Assembly: GCA_030374805.1 (NCBI GenBank)
Contig: JARGSG010000193.1
Location: forward strand, 124,001 to 188,000
Origin: Gracilaria gracilis
Taxonomy: Eukaryota; Rhodophyta; Florideophyceae; Gracilariales; Gracilariaceae
Length of the DNA stretch: 64,000 nt
Reading direction: 5' to 3'
The notes under the pieces are model-generated. The model had not been told where the DNA came from and did not search any database. It worked only from the letters and a program-made list of their open reading frames with translations. Every line of letters starts with the position of its first letter. Position 1 is the stretch's first letter. This document shows positions 30,997-42,190 of the stretch, piece by piece. The translations under genes were made by a program, and so were the position numbers.

Positions 30997-31017
30997 GGGT
31001 CGCTCTTCGAGCGACCC
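30997..31017. repeat. Perfect 9-bp hairpin
   Basis: GGGTCGCTC, a 3-base loop, then GAGCGACCC. A second GC-rich hairpin (GGGCCTG, GGG, CAGGCCC) lies at about 31166-31182. Both lie at the TIR-C/Harbinger-2 border region. Role unknown. Confidence 0.4.
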
Positions 31018-31108
31018 CAGGATCTTGCCCAAAGCACCGGTGGTTTGAACAAGATCCCCGTGTCTAGCATGCAAACCAAACTGCCAAAAATCTGGGGTTC
31101 TGGACAAC

Positions 31109-31660
31109 ATGCGCAATGAATTGTTCCAGTGCAGAAAGGCCCTAAAGTGGAACAATGGAATTCAAGGGCCTGGGGCAGGCCCAACAGTATACGTATCCGT
31201 GAATGCAATCGATTCTCAAATACAAGAGCCTTCTTATTATGACAGCAAGTGGTTCTCGAACAAATTTAAATCAGTCGGATTGAGATACGAAACTGATCTT
31301 TGCATAAGTCCTGGAAACGTGGTTTGGGTGCACGGCCCAATTAAATGTGGCCAATACAATGACAACCAGAGTTTTGAACTTGGAATGGAGAAGTGTCTGC
31401 TGTCTAATCAAATTGTTATCGCTGATGACGGTTATACTCACAAAAAGTGTACTCTATCTCAGGATCTTCAAATTTCGAGTCTAAATCAATCAAAAATTAG
31501 AGCACAACAGGAGTCGTTGATACGGAGATTTCAGCAGTTTCAAGTTTTGTCTCAAGTTTATTGTTTTGATATTCGTTTTCATTCATTTTGCTTTCATGTG
31601 GTGGCCCAAACTACTTCAGTAGTCATTGAAAAAGATGGAACATTATTTAGCATAAACTAG
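31109..31660 (+). pseudogene. TIR-C transposase, exon 2 part
   Basis: The family signature is diverged: VYVSVNAIDSQIQEP, KWFSNKFKSVGLRYE, VVWVHGPIKCGQ, VIADDGYTHKKC, RAQQESLIRRFQQF. The Asp of the usual VDGTD is Asn here (VNAID), so a catalytic residue is probably lost, while the second Asp and the Glu remain. It ends FSIN at TAG 31660. The block is open, but its exon 1 lies 7 kb upstream. Confidence 0.65.
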
Positions 31661-32147
31661 GCCTCCAACAGAGTACATTAGATATTACAAAAGCAAAACT
31701 AAGAATCGGAAAGAAAGTGCCCTTGAAAGAAAATGTTTCTTACCATAGATGGTAAGAAGTCTTTTTAAGTAGAAGACTGTCTGTTAATCAGTGCAATGTT
31801 CCGATAAGTTTTGTTGCCAAGATCAATTGTGATGGAAGGGGTTCTTACATATATGTTAATTTATCAGAATACTTCAAAAAGTGCTCTCAGCTATCCTATT
31901 ATTGATTAAAACAGTGGAATTTATGGTATATGGGAAGCGTGCAGCATGTTCAGAGGTATTATGATTAGGTGTTTGTTTTAATTCCTTAATGCATGCAACA
32001 TTTCTGAAGGACGTTTTGCTTTCTTCTTCTTTTTCTCGTTCCTCTTAGAGGTGATCTCTCGTATGAATCGTTCAGCACTTCAAATAATAATATTAATGGT
32101 TTCTTCTAAAAACCTGCTTCGCTATCAATTCGAGAAGTTCGTACTAC
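31661..32147. other. AT-rich DNA, nothing recognised
   Basis: It should include the right end of TIR-C, but no TIR could be identified. Confidence 0.3.
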
Positions 32148-32521
32148 CATCTGTATTCTCGGAAATGGAATTTCACATCCAAAAATGCTAGTTTTGGTGA
32201 CCGATTATCTGGTGACTTTTTCCAAATTTGTCTCCTGATATTTGGGTTGGATATAAGGAAATACGTATTTTGGTGTACTAGTTTGACATTCAAAATTTGC
32301 AGTTCTCAAAATTCTCCAGTTCCCTAACTAGCATATTTGAAATTCTAAAACTGGCGAATTTCCAGAACTGCAAATTTTGAATGTCAAACTAGCACACCAA
32401 ATATGTATTTCTTCATATCAAACCCAAATATCGGAAAAAAATTGGAAAACGTCACCAGATAATTGGTCACCAAAACTAGCAAATTTAGAATGTCATATTC
32501 CATTTCCGAGAACACAGACGT
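32148..32521. mobile_element. Fold-back (inverted-repeat) element of about 374 bp
   Basis: The left arm (32148 to about 32322) and right arm (about 32347-32521) are imperfect reverse complements over roughly 170 bp. TTCTCGGAAATGGAAT, GCTAGTTTTGGTGACC and TTTGACATTCAAAATTTGC recur in opposite orientation. The loop is about 25 bp. No ORF. Either a fold-back MITE or an inverted duplication. Confidence 0.8.
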
Positions 32522-34373
32522 ATTAGAATAGTTCAAGCAGTGTGCCACTTTATATTAATTTGAAATAATTAGAATTTTGATTTGTACATTACACGTAAGA
32601 GCAACCTAGTATGTTGCTCTTGAAGTGGTTTTTTTAGAATTCGCTTTCACCTAAGAAGCATTCCAGTAACATCTTATTTTCTACATATAGGAATTTTCTT
32701 GTTTTCTTCAAAACTTAATTTTCCGTCTTTTCCAGGGACTACCGGTCCAGATAACGAAGATATGGCCCGAGACGGGTTACAGGAACAGGGCAACGTAACA
32801 GGGTGAAAAGAATTCCGTATTGCTGTATGAACAGAACGTACCCAGTATGGTTGTTCTGTAAAGCAGTACTGACGATTTAGATAATATTTTTAATCTTGCA
32901 AGGAAAATACGTATCACAATGTTTGTTTACATGACACAGCTACGTAAGCTTTGTGACTTCGTTATTGTTATCCATTCCAACTTTCAAATATTTATTGTTT
33001 GGAAACCCTATATTTAAGAAATAAAGTTCAATAGTAACGACGCGACTCACTTCCCGCATTCTCCAGTACAAATTTGGTGCCAAATACACTCTATAAAAAG
33101 TCTTTATCCTTTCCTTAGTATCGTTTAATAGTTTGATAAACGTTTTTCTAGAATCAGGCTAGAAATATGTGTGCTTTTGTCTTACTGCTTTCTTCACGAC
33201 TTTCTAGTTGCTGGTCACTCTGCTCTGCACTAAATATAGTACGTATAGTTTTTGTGTAGCTTTAATTTTGTCGTTAGAATGCAGTGCGTAACCTTTAAAA
33301 TGCTACGTGTGGATTCTGCGCAATGGTCGTACAAGAGCTAGATGCGTAGTTTTTATTCTACATTGCAGGCGATATTATGATGGTGCAGAAAATAGTCGTT
33401 GTCTTTTGTCAGTGAAAAGGTCTCTAGCTGAAAATTACTTACAAACCAGCATAATGCAAAATAAATGAATGGTGCTTGGTTGGCCGCAATACTTGTACCG
33501 CAGTGTATGGTTATCGTTATATATGCACCCAGAAGAGACCTTTTACAAATGAAAGAGGTTCTACTCCAATTGAAAGACACTTTGTTGCAAAAACTTGGGC
33601 TAATTTTGTCCTAGTAGTGCGATTCTCGCACTGTTTTTGAGCGATCGTTTATGAATCCGACAGTTTATCATGTAGTTGTTTCTTTGTTTCATGACATATT
33701 GTTATTAAAAGAGGAAATGAAGGCCATTTTAATGCACTTTGTTTTATTTTTTTTCATGCAATAATTGCTTAGTTATGGCCTATTCTAAATTGCGGTTTTC
33801 GGCAAAATCTTACCTATTCCAGGTCCGTTTGACGAGGTTTCAAGAAAAAGGAAAGGAGAGAACAAGATTTTTCCACAGGACATGCTTTTTTAAAGGCTTT
33901 ACACCGGTATTGGGTGTTTGACTCTTTAACCCTTGTAAGGCAGACCTGGAACTCTACGTCGCCGACCAATTCTATGTCTCTCCTGTAAAGAAGATTTAAA
34001 GAGTTTCTATGAGGTTCTGCAAGGCGCTTTGTGATCACTTTCAGACATGGAAGCGGCCTATTCCATGTCTTTCTACATCCTTGAGTACTTTCAGCGCACA
34101 CTGCTGCAGAAAATAAAATGAAATTTCTAAAACCCTGAAACTGTTACCAGATGCTTCCAATGTCAGACATTGGGAAAGACAACTCTGTTTCTTTCATGAT
34201 TACAACTAAGACACTACAGTCTCTTGTTGGTTCTCATAAGAGTTTTTCTAGCGTCAGAGACTTTTGAAGAACATCAAAAACGGAGTTTAGAGTACACTCG
34301 GAGTTCTAGAAGATTTCCTTGACGAACCTTATTATGTATACGTAATAAACGAAGTTTTGAAAAATTCCAAAAG
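32522..34373. other. AT-rich DNA without supported genes
   Basis: A 95-codon minus-strand ORF at 34101-33814 (LPCLKVITKRLAEPHRN, IELVGDVEFQVCLTRVK) has protein-like composition but no recognised relative. The rest shows nothing. Confidence 0.3.
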
Positions 34374-34608
34374 CAGGGAGACGCCGGAAATATGACAAAT
34401 TGAGGTATTCCACAGCATTAAAGGAAATACAGGCAAAACGTCTAGGAAACGCGTGAAAGGCAAGCATTTCGTAACAAATTAACTTGCAACAGATGTAGTG
34501 TGGAACTGTAGGAGATAGAAAACCAATATTTCGTATATATGTTGGGAACCTCCAGTGATCCTATTTTAATTGTGGAGCTATTTTTATCTAATGCTTCCAT
34601 CAACTCAC

Positions 34609-35510
34609 TTAATTATTACAACCAGGATGAGTCAGATCATATGTTTCACTAATTAACTGATCTTGAAGCAATAGCACCTCGAGGTGCATATCATCCGGAT
34701 CTTTCCAGTCAATATAGAAAGTGCTTGTTCCATCCACGAAGTCCAGAACCTGCTGTGTGGGTATATTTGTCTCTACCTGAAAAGAAAGTTGAATTCGGCA
34801 GCTAGATTTAACCTTCTCGACGGCAGTCTTGCGCAAACGCTTTAGGCAACGTTGAAATCCTAGTATCTTTGGATGACATTCCTTCATAGGATCGAATTGA
34901 CGCGTAATCTAAGTTTTATGTAAAAGGTTCACATCTTTCATTGGGTCTGGCCACTAGATGCTTAATTCAAAGACTTTGCCGTTTTCAATAATATGACTGC
35001 GTAGCATATTGGCCTTCACACCACGAAAGGGAGCGATTTCAAGACTAACATATTTTGTAGTCGTTTTTACATCTTCCCACACGGAGGTTAAGACCAAAGG
35101 ATAACATTCCTTGAGTTGTGGATTACGTTTCTCTTCACACTCGACAACGTGCTCCTCTTCAGATCACGAATCCGAAACCTCGATTATGTTCGGAGCCTGA
35201 GGCTCTGAAAACCCCGTGGTGCATTTCGTGTTCAATGGATTAGAAACGTGATATATATAGGATTAGTACAAAGTAACCAAGTAGATAATAAAATGCGATC
35301 CGTTTCTTTTTGCTGCCCGAGTTCCGATTTCATTCTCAAGTAGCGGTTCCGAAAGGAAGTCAAACTGAACGCACTGAATACTGGATCCATGCGGTAGACG
35401 TCTGCCGCAGGTTCATCACCCGATATTTGGCCTGTGGTGAATATTGTTCGCAGCTTTGTGACTGCTTTTGAATTGTTAGTTAATCGTGAGCGCCTAGTTT
35501 TGGGTGCCAT
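34609..35510 (-). pseudogene. Accessory protein of TIR-D, degraded
   Basis: ATG 35510 starts MAPKTRRSRLTN; the family motif DVYRMDPVFSAFSLTSF follows. The middle is interrupted by stops and probably an intron (acceptor TTTTCAG near 35195). The final block, 34887-34609, reads MKECHPKILGFQRCLKRLR, SCRIQLSFQVETNIPTQQVL and TFYIDWKDPDD. Function unknown. Confidence 0.5.
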
Positions 35511-36639
35511 ATCGAATGAAAAACTGGATGTTGGTGAGTAGTGATACAGAGACAACGTCAATGCAGTTGTGATTCAGTTAAGTATTCGTTTCCAAATGCG
35601 TGAACAGGACAAACATCTTCATTGAAGGCTCTTTTCTAAGATCTGTTTGCCGAATAGATTCAATGAAGACCAATGCCATTCTTCATATATCCATTAAGTT
35701 TTGTGTATCTCGCAGAATTTACCACTTTCATTGCATTGGTGTTGACCAGAGAGAGAAATCCTGAACTGTCCGTTTCTATTCAAGGCAACATTTATCTCTT
35801 TCGCGCCAAAAGGCATTTCTTTTAACTGACGAATGTCACATGTTCCCTTTACATGGCAGGCCATGTACATATATCCAATATCGTGTCAATAGTTATCATA
35901 CAAAAAAGACAGTGGGATTAACAAATATTATAGTTACTAGAAATATTTTTATTCATTAAGGTTATATGAAATTGTACAGATATTTATATGTTTCAATGTA
36001 TAGATAAGAGCACGGAGAGATTGGTAAACGTCTTTGTGTCGTAGATTCGTGGCACTTTAGAGAGAGAATTGGATTTTGTAATGGCAAATATATGCTCATA
36101 TGACCAAATATCCAAGACTCATCTCTCTTATATTTATATTGAATCAACCTTTTTTGAATCTAAGCAAATAAAAATTCTTCTACGAGCAAGTTTTTCAGTC
36201 CAGTGAAACGCAAGAAAAGTGTTCCTTCTCGCCGTTCATGCCTTGAAACCAAATTTATAACTGGCTTCAGAAACTACAAACTGAACACATACCATAGATT
36301 ATATTTCAAAGAAAAAGAGCAAGATGAAGTTGCATTAAAGGTCAAGACGTGGCACTTTGGAAGTGTAGTAAGCTTCATTTCAGTGTGTGAGACTGAAAAA
36401 GGGTGGCGCCAAATTCCGTACCTTGGATAAGATCCTATATCTCTCGAGAACCCAAATTCTTTCCAAATTCGAGAGCGAAACATCTGCTGTACACATGTCC
36501 CATTCTTTCAGAAAAACTTTTGTGATACAGCTTGCATGTGAAGAACTTCAGAGCGCAATGTCGAGCTTCTGAAGCGAACTTAAAGAGCTCTTTGAGAATA
36601 GTTGCCATCGATGAAGCTAAATCGCTCATCTCGCATTGG

Positions 36640-37523
36640 ATCCAGAGTGGTTCGCAAAGCTCGCCCAGCAACCTTCCTGGGTGCAAGCATTGTAATTTTT
36701 AAAAATACCAAACGTAGACGTGTTTCTTTGCAAGAAACTTGATTTCATTCTTTGTTTGGTATCAGTCACCATCTTTCTTCAATCGTTTGGAATCGACTGT
36801 TGCCGCTTCTACCCCTTGGAGCAACACCAAAACATTTAATATGGGCTATCTTTTTCCTGCGGCATTGTTGCTCGGAGTATGTTAATAGTACAGTGTGCCA
36901 CACCGATGAAAAACTTTTAGGAAATGGGTGTGGATTTTGGTCAAACTACTCTCTCGTATACAGATTGTAAGTTATCCTATAATTTTGAGCTGAGTTCTAA
37001 GAGTTTCTTCCAGGTCAAGTTGGTACACCGATTTTCGGGTAGATCTTTTCTGGGTTCCAGGGTTTCGATTGATGGAACGGACTTTTCTGTACAGGAGCCA
37101 ATGTTTTTCTCATCAAAATGGTTTTCTTACCAGTTCAAAGGAGCCGCGTTAAGATATGAAGTTGGTATTTCTGTTAGGAGTGAAAAACTAGTTTGGATTT
37201 ACTGTCCGTTTTCTGCTAGATCATTTCCAGAGCTTAGAATATTCCGCTTGCGACTCAAGTCTTTTTAACCAGAGTGTGAGAAGTTGATTACCGACGATGG
37301 GTATATAGACCAACGGTGTCTACGTCCCAGTTCTGTTGGGAAGATTGAAAAGCCATTTCATTCATTATTGAGGGCAAGGCAAGAGAGGATGAACAACAGA
37401 CTGAAACGATTCCTTGTTTCGCAGTACAGATTTCGCCATTTTTTACATTGCCACGCCTTATGCTTTCATAGTATTATAGTTGCATTGGCAATTGAAAACG
37501 GGGAGCCCTTGTTTCAAATATAG
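36640..37523 (+). pseudogene. IS5/PIF-like transposase of TIR-D, multiply broken
   Basis: Exon 1 shows TFLGASIVIFKNTKRRR, an in-frame TGA near 36748, HLIWAIFFLRHCCSEYVNS, then a frame change before RKWVWILVKLLSRIQI. The intron is 36967-37013 (47 bp, GTAAGT to TTCCAG), phase 0 in the corrected frame, at the family position. Exon 2 has SIDGTDFSVQEP, KWFSYQFKGAALRYE, a TAA at 37266-37268, then LITDDGYIDQRC, RARQERMNNRLKRF and the end ENGEPLFQI. DDE residues are still readable, but the gene is dead. Confidence 0.78.
36967..37013 (+). other. 47-bp intron in the TIR-D transposase
   Basis: GTAAGT donor, TTCTTCCAG acceptor, same position as the introns of TIR-E and TIR-B. Confidence 0.7.
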
Positions 37524-39094
37524 TTAAATATCAAGTAGAATCTGATCGCAATGTTCGCATGATTATTTGTTCATAAATACCTTTATTGCTAGTAATTTGG
37601 GAAATGGTTTCTATACTTATAATAATTTATGTTTTGTGTTTTATATGGAAATCACTCATTGATTTTTCCATGTTGTTTCCTGTTTGCCAAAAACCGAGTT
37701 AAACAAAGGCATTTATGAACTTTGTACGCGTAGCTTTGTATAACGATCTCTGAAGATCTATAGTGTTGGGAAATTAGTAGACACAGAGCGGCACTTGCCA
37801 TGTTGTCTGCTACACCGCAAGGTAAACACCTTACGCGTTCAGAGTGTCCCATAAGGACATCTCTGCTCCCACCCTACGTGACGGAGACACATTATGGAAG
37901 TCAGCTCTGATGTATACCTCTCATGTGTAAAGTGCTGTGCGAAAAGGAAACCGAATACCGTAAGCGTTAGAACCATTATTATCAAAAACCTTCACGCATC
38001 GCTGCCAAAACCACGTGGGAAAAAGATTGTGATGGAAGGAAACAATATGGGTTCTCTGTCTACGATTTCCGTGTGGGGCAAAACCGGGAATGGAAGGAAC
38101 AAACACGATCCGCGCCAGCGGCTACGCACACAAGGTTTCAGCCTTGCTCCCTATTGGGGCAGAAAAGTGGAAGAACTCTCAGATGAGGCTGACAGGTGCA
38201 GGGCGTACCTCCGGGCGGCCTCGTCCTGTGACTTACAGACGGAAGTTGAGGTTGGCAATCGGGGAGCCAAAAAGGGTGGAATCCACTGGATGTGGCGTAT
38301 CCTGTAACGGACGGGGCGAAATAGAAGGTAGCAAAACGAGCCGCACTGCGGAGCACAGAATCGTGAAAGTGGGGAGTAAGCTCGAGACAAAAAGAGCAAA
38401 CTTGTACAACAGGGCGAAGTGTAGCGAAGACGTAAGACGAAAAACAGAAACGGTGTACGAAAGAATGATGAAGAAATGGCCGTAATGACGGATCAATGCT
38501 TCTCAGAGACGGAGGTGGATAACTTGTCAGGATAGGCGGCGGTGTTCCCCGGGATTGGAGCGGAAGACCGTGCGCAAGGGGAACTTAAGCTAGAGCCAAG
38601 GCCACGTTGTGGTTTACTGAGAGAGACTGGCACGCCATCAGCATTCTTAAGTACTGTGGAGGCCGAGGCATGGCAGTGTAAATCTCTAAAAGACTATACT
38701 AAATTTAATAATAAATTCTTGAATTCATGCCAGCAGGCAGGGGTCCAGCAATGTGTATCTGGCGCATAATATGCACTGTAAAAATGTGCATAATATTGCA
38801 GCGTTTTTGTACTATATTCCGCACGCCCGCTTATTTCACAGAGATCGAAAAAAAGTATATGAATTACAAAAGGCGATCAGTACATTCGGAAATCAAATCC
38901 ATAATATGCGCAGAACGTGTAGAGCGACGATGAACATAGAGTGGGGCAATGGCGACGAATGAGATGGTGGCGACATGGTGGAGATGACAAAAGAAACTAA
39001 ACTGAAAACCTGTATTACAATGAGACCTCAATGCGTTGGTGCAACGTGGGCCTACTTGTGCGCCTTGCTGGCTACACTCCACCAAATTGGTATT
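37524..39094. other. Unassigned stretch
   Basis: A 137-codon plus ORF (37894-38307) is unrecognised and may be chance. From about 38050 to 38660 the DNA is GC-richer than its surroundings, perhaps a fragment of another element. An imperfect inverted repeat (GCATAATATGCAC and GTGCATAATATTGC) lies at about 38763-38802. Confidence 0.25.
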
Positions 39095-39142
39095 CTCTAA
39101 TTTCTAATTTCTAATTTCTAATTTCTAATTTCTAATTTCTAG
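39095..39142 (+). repeat. Heptamer tandem repeat (TTTCTAA)n
   Basis: About six to seven uninterrupted units of TTTCTAA. Confidence 0.9.
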
Positions 39143-39480
39143 TTTAGTTTAGCTCAGCATGGCTGGCCCATGACAGTAGGTCATGGGTGTAGCCGATGAC
39201 GTCATGCCCGCACGGGAGATCGGCGTCGGTGCACATTGTATATATTGTGGTGCGCCTCGCCTTCCCCCTCGGGTATTGTAAAGGCAGGCACCATTAGGGC
39301 AGTAACTATACCATCTTGGTCCCTTGCTACTTTATTACTACTCAGGTTTTACCGTGCGTCTACGTCTACTAACGTACACCTACACGGTCTAGACTAGTTG
39401 CCCCGCTGTTTGCCCTTGCGGGTTTCAGGTGCCCTACTACCATATTGGTTGTGTGTTTTTCCCCTTTAGGTTGAGCCCTC
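39143..39480. repeat. LTR-like stretch, possibly a solo LTR
   Basis: An abrupt change to GC-rich DNA with a TATATATTG box near 39238, a pyrimidine-rich tract and no ORF. No partner LTR or clear TG/CA ends with target duplication could be fixed. Confidence 0.3.
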
Positions 39481-39529
39481 GAGCGCTCCCTCTACCAGAC
39501 GGACCCCACACCTTATCGGTATTTGTACG

Positions 39530-39762
39530 ACAAAACCAAGCAGACGCGAGCGCGATAGAGGCGAGACCGGAGCGCGAAGAAAAACAAATTAAACTGAAAA
39601 ACAAGCGGACGCGAGCGCGATGAAGGCGAAACCGACACGAGCGCGGCGAATCCAGAAGTGAGTCGCGAGTGAGTAAAATGAAACTAAACTGAAAAACAAG
39701 CAGACGCGAGCGCGATGAAGACTAAACCAACATGAGCGCGACGAATCCAGAAGCTAATCGCT
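39530..39762 (+). repeat. Imperfect tandem repeats, GCGAGCGCGATGAAG type
   Basis: Two diverged copies of about 75 bp (39590-39663, 39686-39760) share AAACTGAAAAACAAGC, GACGCGAGCGCGATGAAG and GCGAATCCAGAAG, plus a partial copy from 39535. A non-repeated spacer separates the two copies. Confidence 0.7.
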
Positions 39763-39979
39763 AGTAGAGGGTTCGGCATTCGTCGCCGGCGCTCAAACGG
39801 TCTCGTACAAATAATCAAGGGCAGGGAACCTGGAAAATCATCAGGGTCAGACCACCACTGCAGCGAATCTACCAGATCACCAAGATCAGATATTCCAACT
39901 TGCCCGCTCTCCTTCGGCAATGAGTCAACTTCTGCGTTCTTGGAAAACTCAGAAGAAAGTATGGCCTTCCTGCCTCTCC

Positions 39980-40365
39980 CGGATGCAAAACTGTTGTGTA
40001 CCGTGCAACAATGGGGTGGTCACCAAAGAGTGACGTAAAGTCATATTTTCTGAAAATTTTAAACAATCAAAAAAGTCCTGAAGTTTATCTTACATGTGTT
40101 CTACATGGTTCAAAAGTAACTCAACCAGTTGAGTCCTGCAACTTCACCTCTACAAGTCGATAAATCTCTATAAAAATGTATGCATATGTTGGTTTTCGGA
40201 AATGTAAATCAAATACTTCGTTTAGTTGTAGAAGACTTAGGTAGTGCAAAAGTTGTCAACTCAATCGCTTCAATTACAGAAATATAATCAAGTCGATTTT
40301 TCAACTTTCCTCCATATTGAGCTGTTTTGTTCGTATTCATGCACGGTTTTCTGCTGTTTCTCTTA
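39980..40365 (-). repeat. Inverted, diverged copy of the 5382-6194 MITE (first block)
   Basis: Reverse-complement similarity to about 5745-6125 (for example GAAAATTTTAAACAATC and TCAACTCAATCGCTT). The similarity resumes at 42025 after an insertion-bearing gap. Confidence 0.75.
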
Positions 40366-41088
40366 TCGCAAAGCTCGTACTACGGGAGCAAAGCTAGCTG
40401 TTTTGATCTAAAGTGCAGAATTCTTAATTAAAAGTGTGCTTGAAAATTGGAGGTCTACCTGTTTTGGTGATCTCCTCCGAAATTGGGGGGTGGCAATATA
40501 TATATAGAAATCTTACAGCTGTTTCAAAAGCGGAGTAACTGAGCTGGATATTTCTATCTACAAATGCGCCGTGTCACACAGCGCATTTTCCTGTCATTCT
40601 GGAGAGACACCCCGTCTGGATTATATTAGTACCAATAAATGAGAATGCAAGGCAAAACCCATTCCGCGTGTCTTAGGTTTGGTCTCGCAACCAGCTTGAT
40701 TCTAAAATTTCCTTTTCTTCTTGGAAACCACTTATATGATTTTCCCCTCCTCGCACCAAAATGTTTGGTACTGTAGAATAACACCTATCTCTGAAAAACT
40801 CTTTTAAACCTTTCTCACGCAAAGTACACTAGTAAATTAAAGTAAATAGAAAAAAGCTTAAACGAGTTTTTGTTTTCCATTCCAAAATACTATTCTATAA
40901 AAGAACTCCTTGCCTCACAAATATAACTGTTTGCAAAAGAGCTTTGCCACCAATTTTTTATGGGTAGCCGGCTTCTCGAAGCGCTACTAATTTATGGATT
41001 AACGTTGCCTTATCTTGTACTACAAGAAAGTATTATCAAGAACACATGATTAACATTACTAAGAACACAAAAGGTTTCCTTGAATACG
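40366..41088. other. Unassigned AT-rich DNA inside the split MITE copy
   Basis: No gene or repeat end recognised. Confidence 0.3.
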
Positions 41089-42019
41089 CAGGAGCACGCG
41101 GGAAAATCGAAAATGCTACAAGAAAAAAAAAGTACAGAAAAAGAAGAGGTGATGCACTTCCAACTGATTCCATATTTTTGAAAAATATAGATTACGTCGG
41201 AAACCCATTCATTTGTTGCCCTAATTCAAAACCAAAAAGATCTAAACCTTTAAAAGAATGCATTGTTGCATGTAGACACGCGCATGTGACGAGAGCTCTG
41301 AATTGTCAGAGAACACTTTATCACTACTGAAAGTTACGACATGAAACTTATACATATAAGTTATATAACTTTCACATCAACTATTTAGTCGTTTCTTGTG
41401 GGGGTATAAGTCAAGAAACTAAAAATTTCTGGGATGCCTCAGGTGAATAACTTTGTTTAACATTTTCAGGCCTATGAGAAAATTGAAATATAACTTTTGC
41501 AACTACTGTAGTATAGTTATATTGAGCACTTTAAAAGTTAAAAGTTTTACCAAAACGCCATTTTTTGCGACTTTGAAACGATATAAGTTTCAGAACTAGT
41601 GGGTCCTTTCTATCTTAAATTGTCTCTATTTGGAGAACGCCATGAGTACTACAGACTTATATGACCAATTTCGGCGAAGGACAACGTACATTTGAGTTGT
41701 GATGCTCTCTCAAGTAGTCAATGTGCAAGTTTGCTTAAAAAGTCTTCTACAAAGGTTGAAAACGACTGATATAAGCTCGCGAGCTTATATCATATAAGCT
41801 CCTTACAATACTCTAGCCTTTAATTTTGTATCCTTACACTACCGTGAGATTGAACATTTCGTTTAACTTTTGCCCTTACAGTGCGTTACTACTATATTGT
41901 TACAAGAGTCTGATGTCACAAATGTGCAAATATTTTGAAGCAGTTGAAACCATTCAGGTAAGCTCTTCTAAAGTTTTCTTCCGCATTTTCGTGCTTTTGG
42001 GATTTCCCGCATGCTCCAG
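41089..42019. mobile_element. Second MITE-like TIR element, 931 bp
   Basis: The left end CAGGAGCACGCGGGAAAATC (41089) and right end, whose reverse complement is CTGGAGCATGCGGGAAATC (42001-42019), are a variant of the family TIR. It contains a perfect 26-bp palindrome at 41767-41792 and several ATATAAG motifs. No coding capacity is supported. It lies within the inverted MITE copy. Confidence 0.7.
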
Positions 42020-42024
42020 CTCTA

Positions 42025-42190
42025 CTTTTGCAGTTTGTAACTTAAGCTAGTAAGTTAACCTCAACATCACCTGGTTAAGAAAAGCTATCTTACAGTAAGC
42101 TACGGTGCAAGCTAGCTTTCTCACAACAATTACTTTCATTTTACTGTGAACAAATCTCCTTTTTATGGAGGGTCACACAATCGCACAAAC
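42025..42190 (-). repeat. Inverted MITE copy, second block
   Basis: Reverse-complement similarity to about 5480-5640 (for example AAGCTACGGTGCAAGCTAGC against GCAAGCTTGCACCGTAGC). Confidence 0.75.

Larger units (their letters stand above)
24028..31100. mobile_element. Harbinger-2: degraded PIF/Harbinger inside TIR-C (limits approximate)
   Basis: It has the same convergent gene pair as Harbinger-1: an accessory gene on plus (24140-24822) and a transposase on minus (30755 down to 24971). The transposase is split by DIRS-B. Terminal repeats could not be found, so the limits are bracketed by the TIR-C exons. Confidence 0.6.
19925..31900. mobile_element. TIR-C: third family member, heavily interrupted (right limit approximate)
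   Basis: The layout is a probable left end at 19925, accessory gene on minus (22221-21360), transposase exon 1 on plus (23701-24027) and exon 2 on plus (to 31660). Harbinger-2 with DIRS-B inside separates the exons. The divergent arrangement equals that of TIR-D. The right end was not found, so the limit is only where it would be expected. The 1.2 kb between 20.0 and 21.1 kb exceeds the expected spacing and may be another insertion. Confidence 0.4.
34374..37700. mobile_element. TIR-D: fourth member of the two-gene TIR family (right limit approximate)
   Basis: The left end CAGGGAGACGCCGGAAA (34374) continues with sequence like the right end of the MITE at 5382-6194 (TATGACAAATTGAGG). Inside are an accessory gene on minus and a transposase on plus, divergent. 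The right TIR was not clearly found; a weak TTTTTCC match lies near 37665-37683. Confidence 0.55.

Noticed and set aside
39095..39142. Telomere repeat
   Set aside because: TTTCTAA is not a known telomere unit and the array is short and internal.
41046..41330. 94-codon ORF across the left end of the 931-bp MITE
   Set aside because: Crosses the element boundary; low-complexity Lys-rich start; likely chance.
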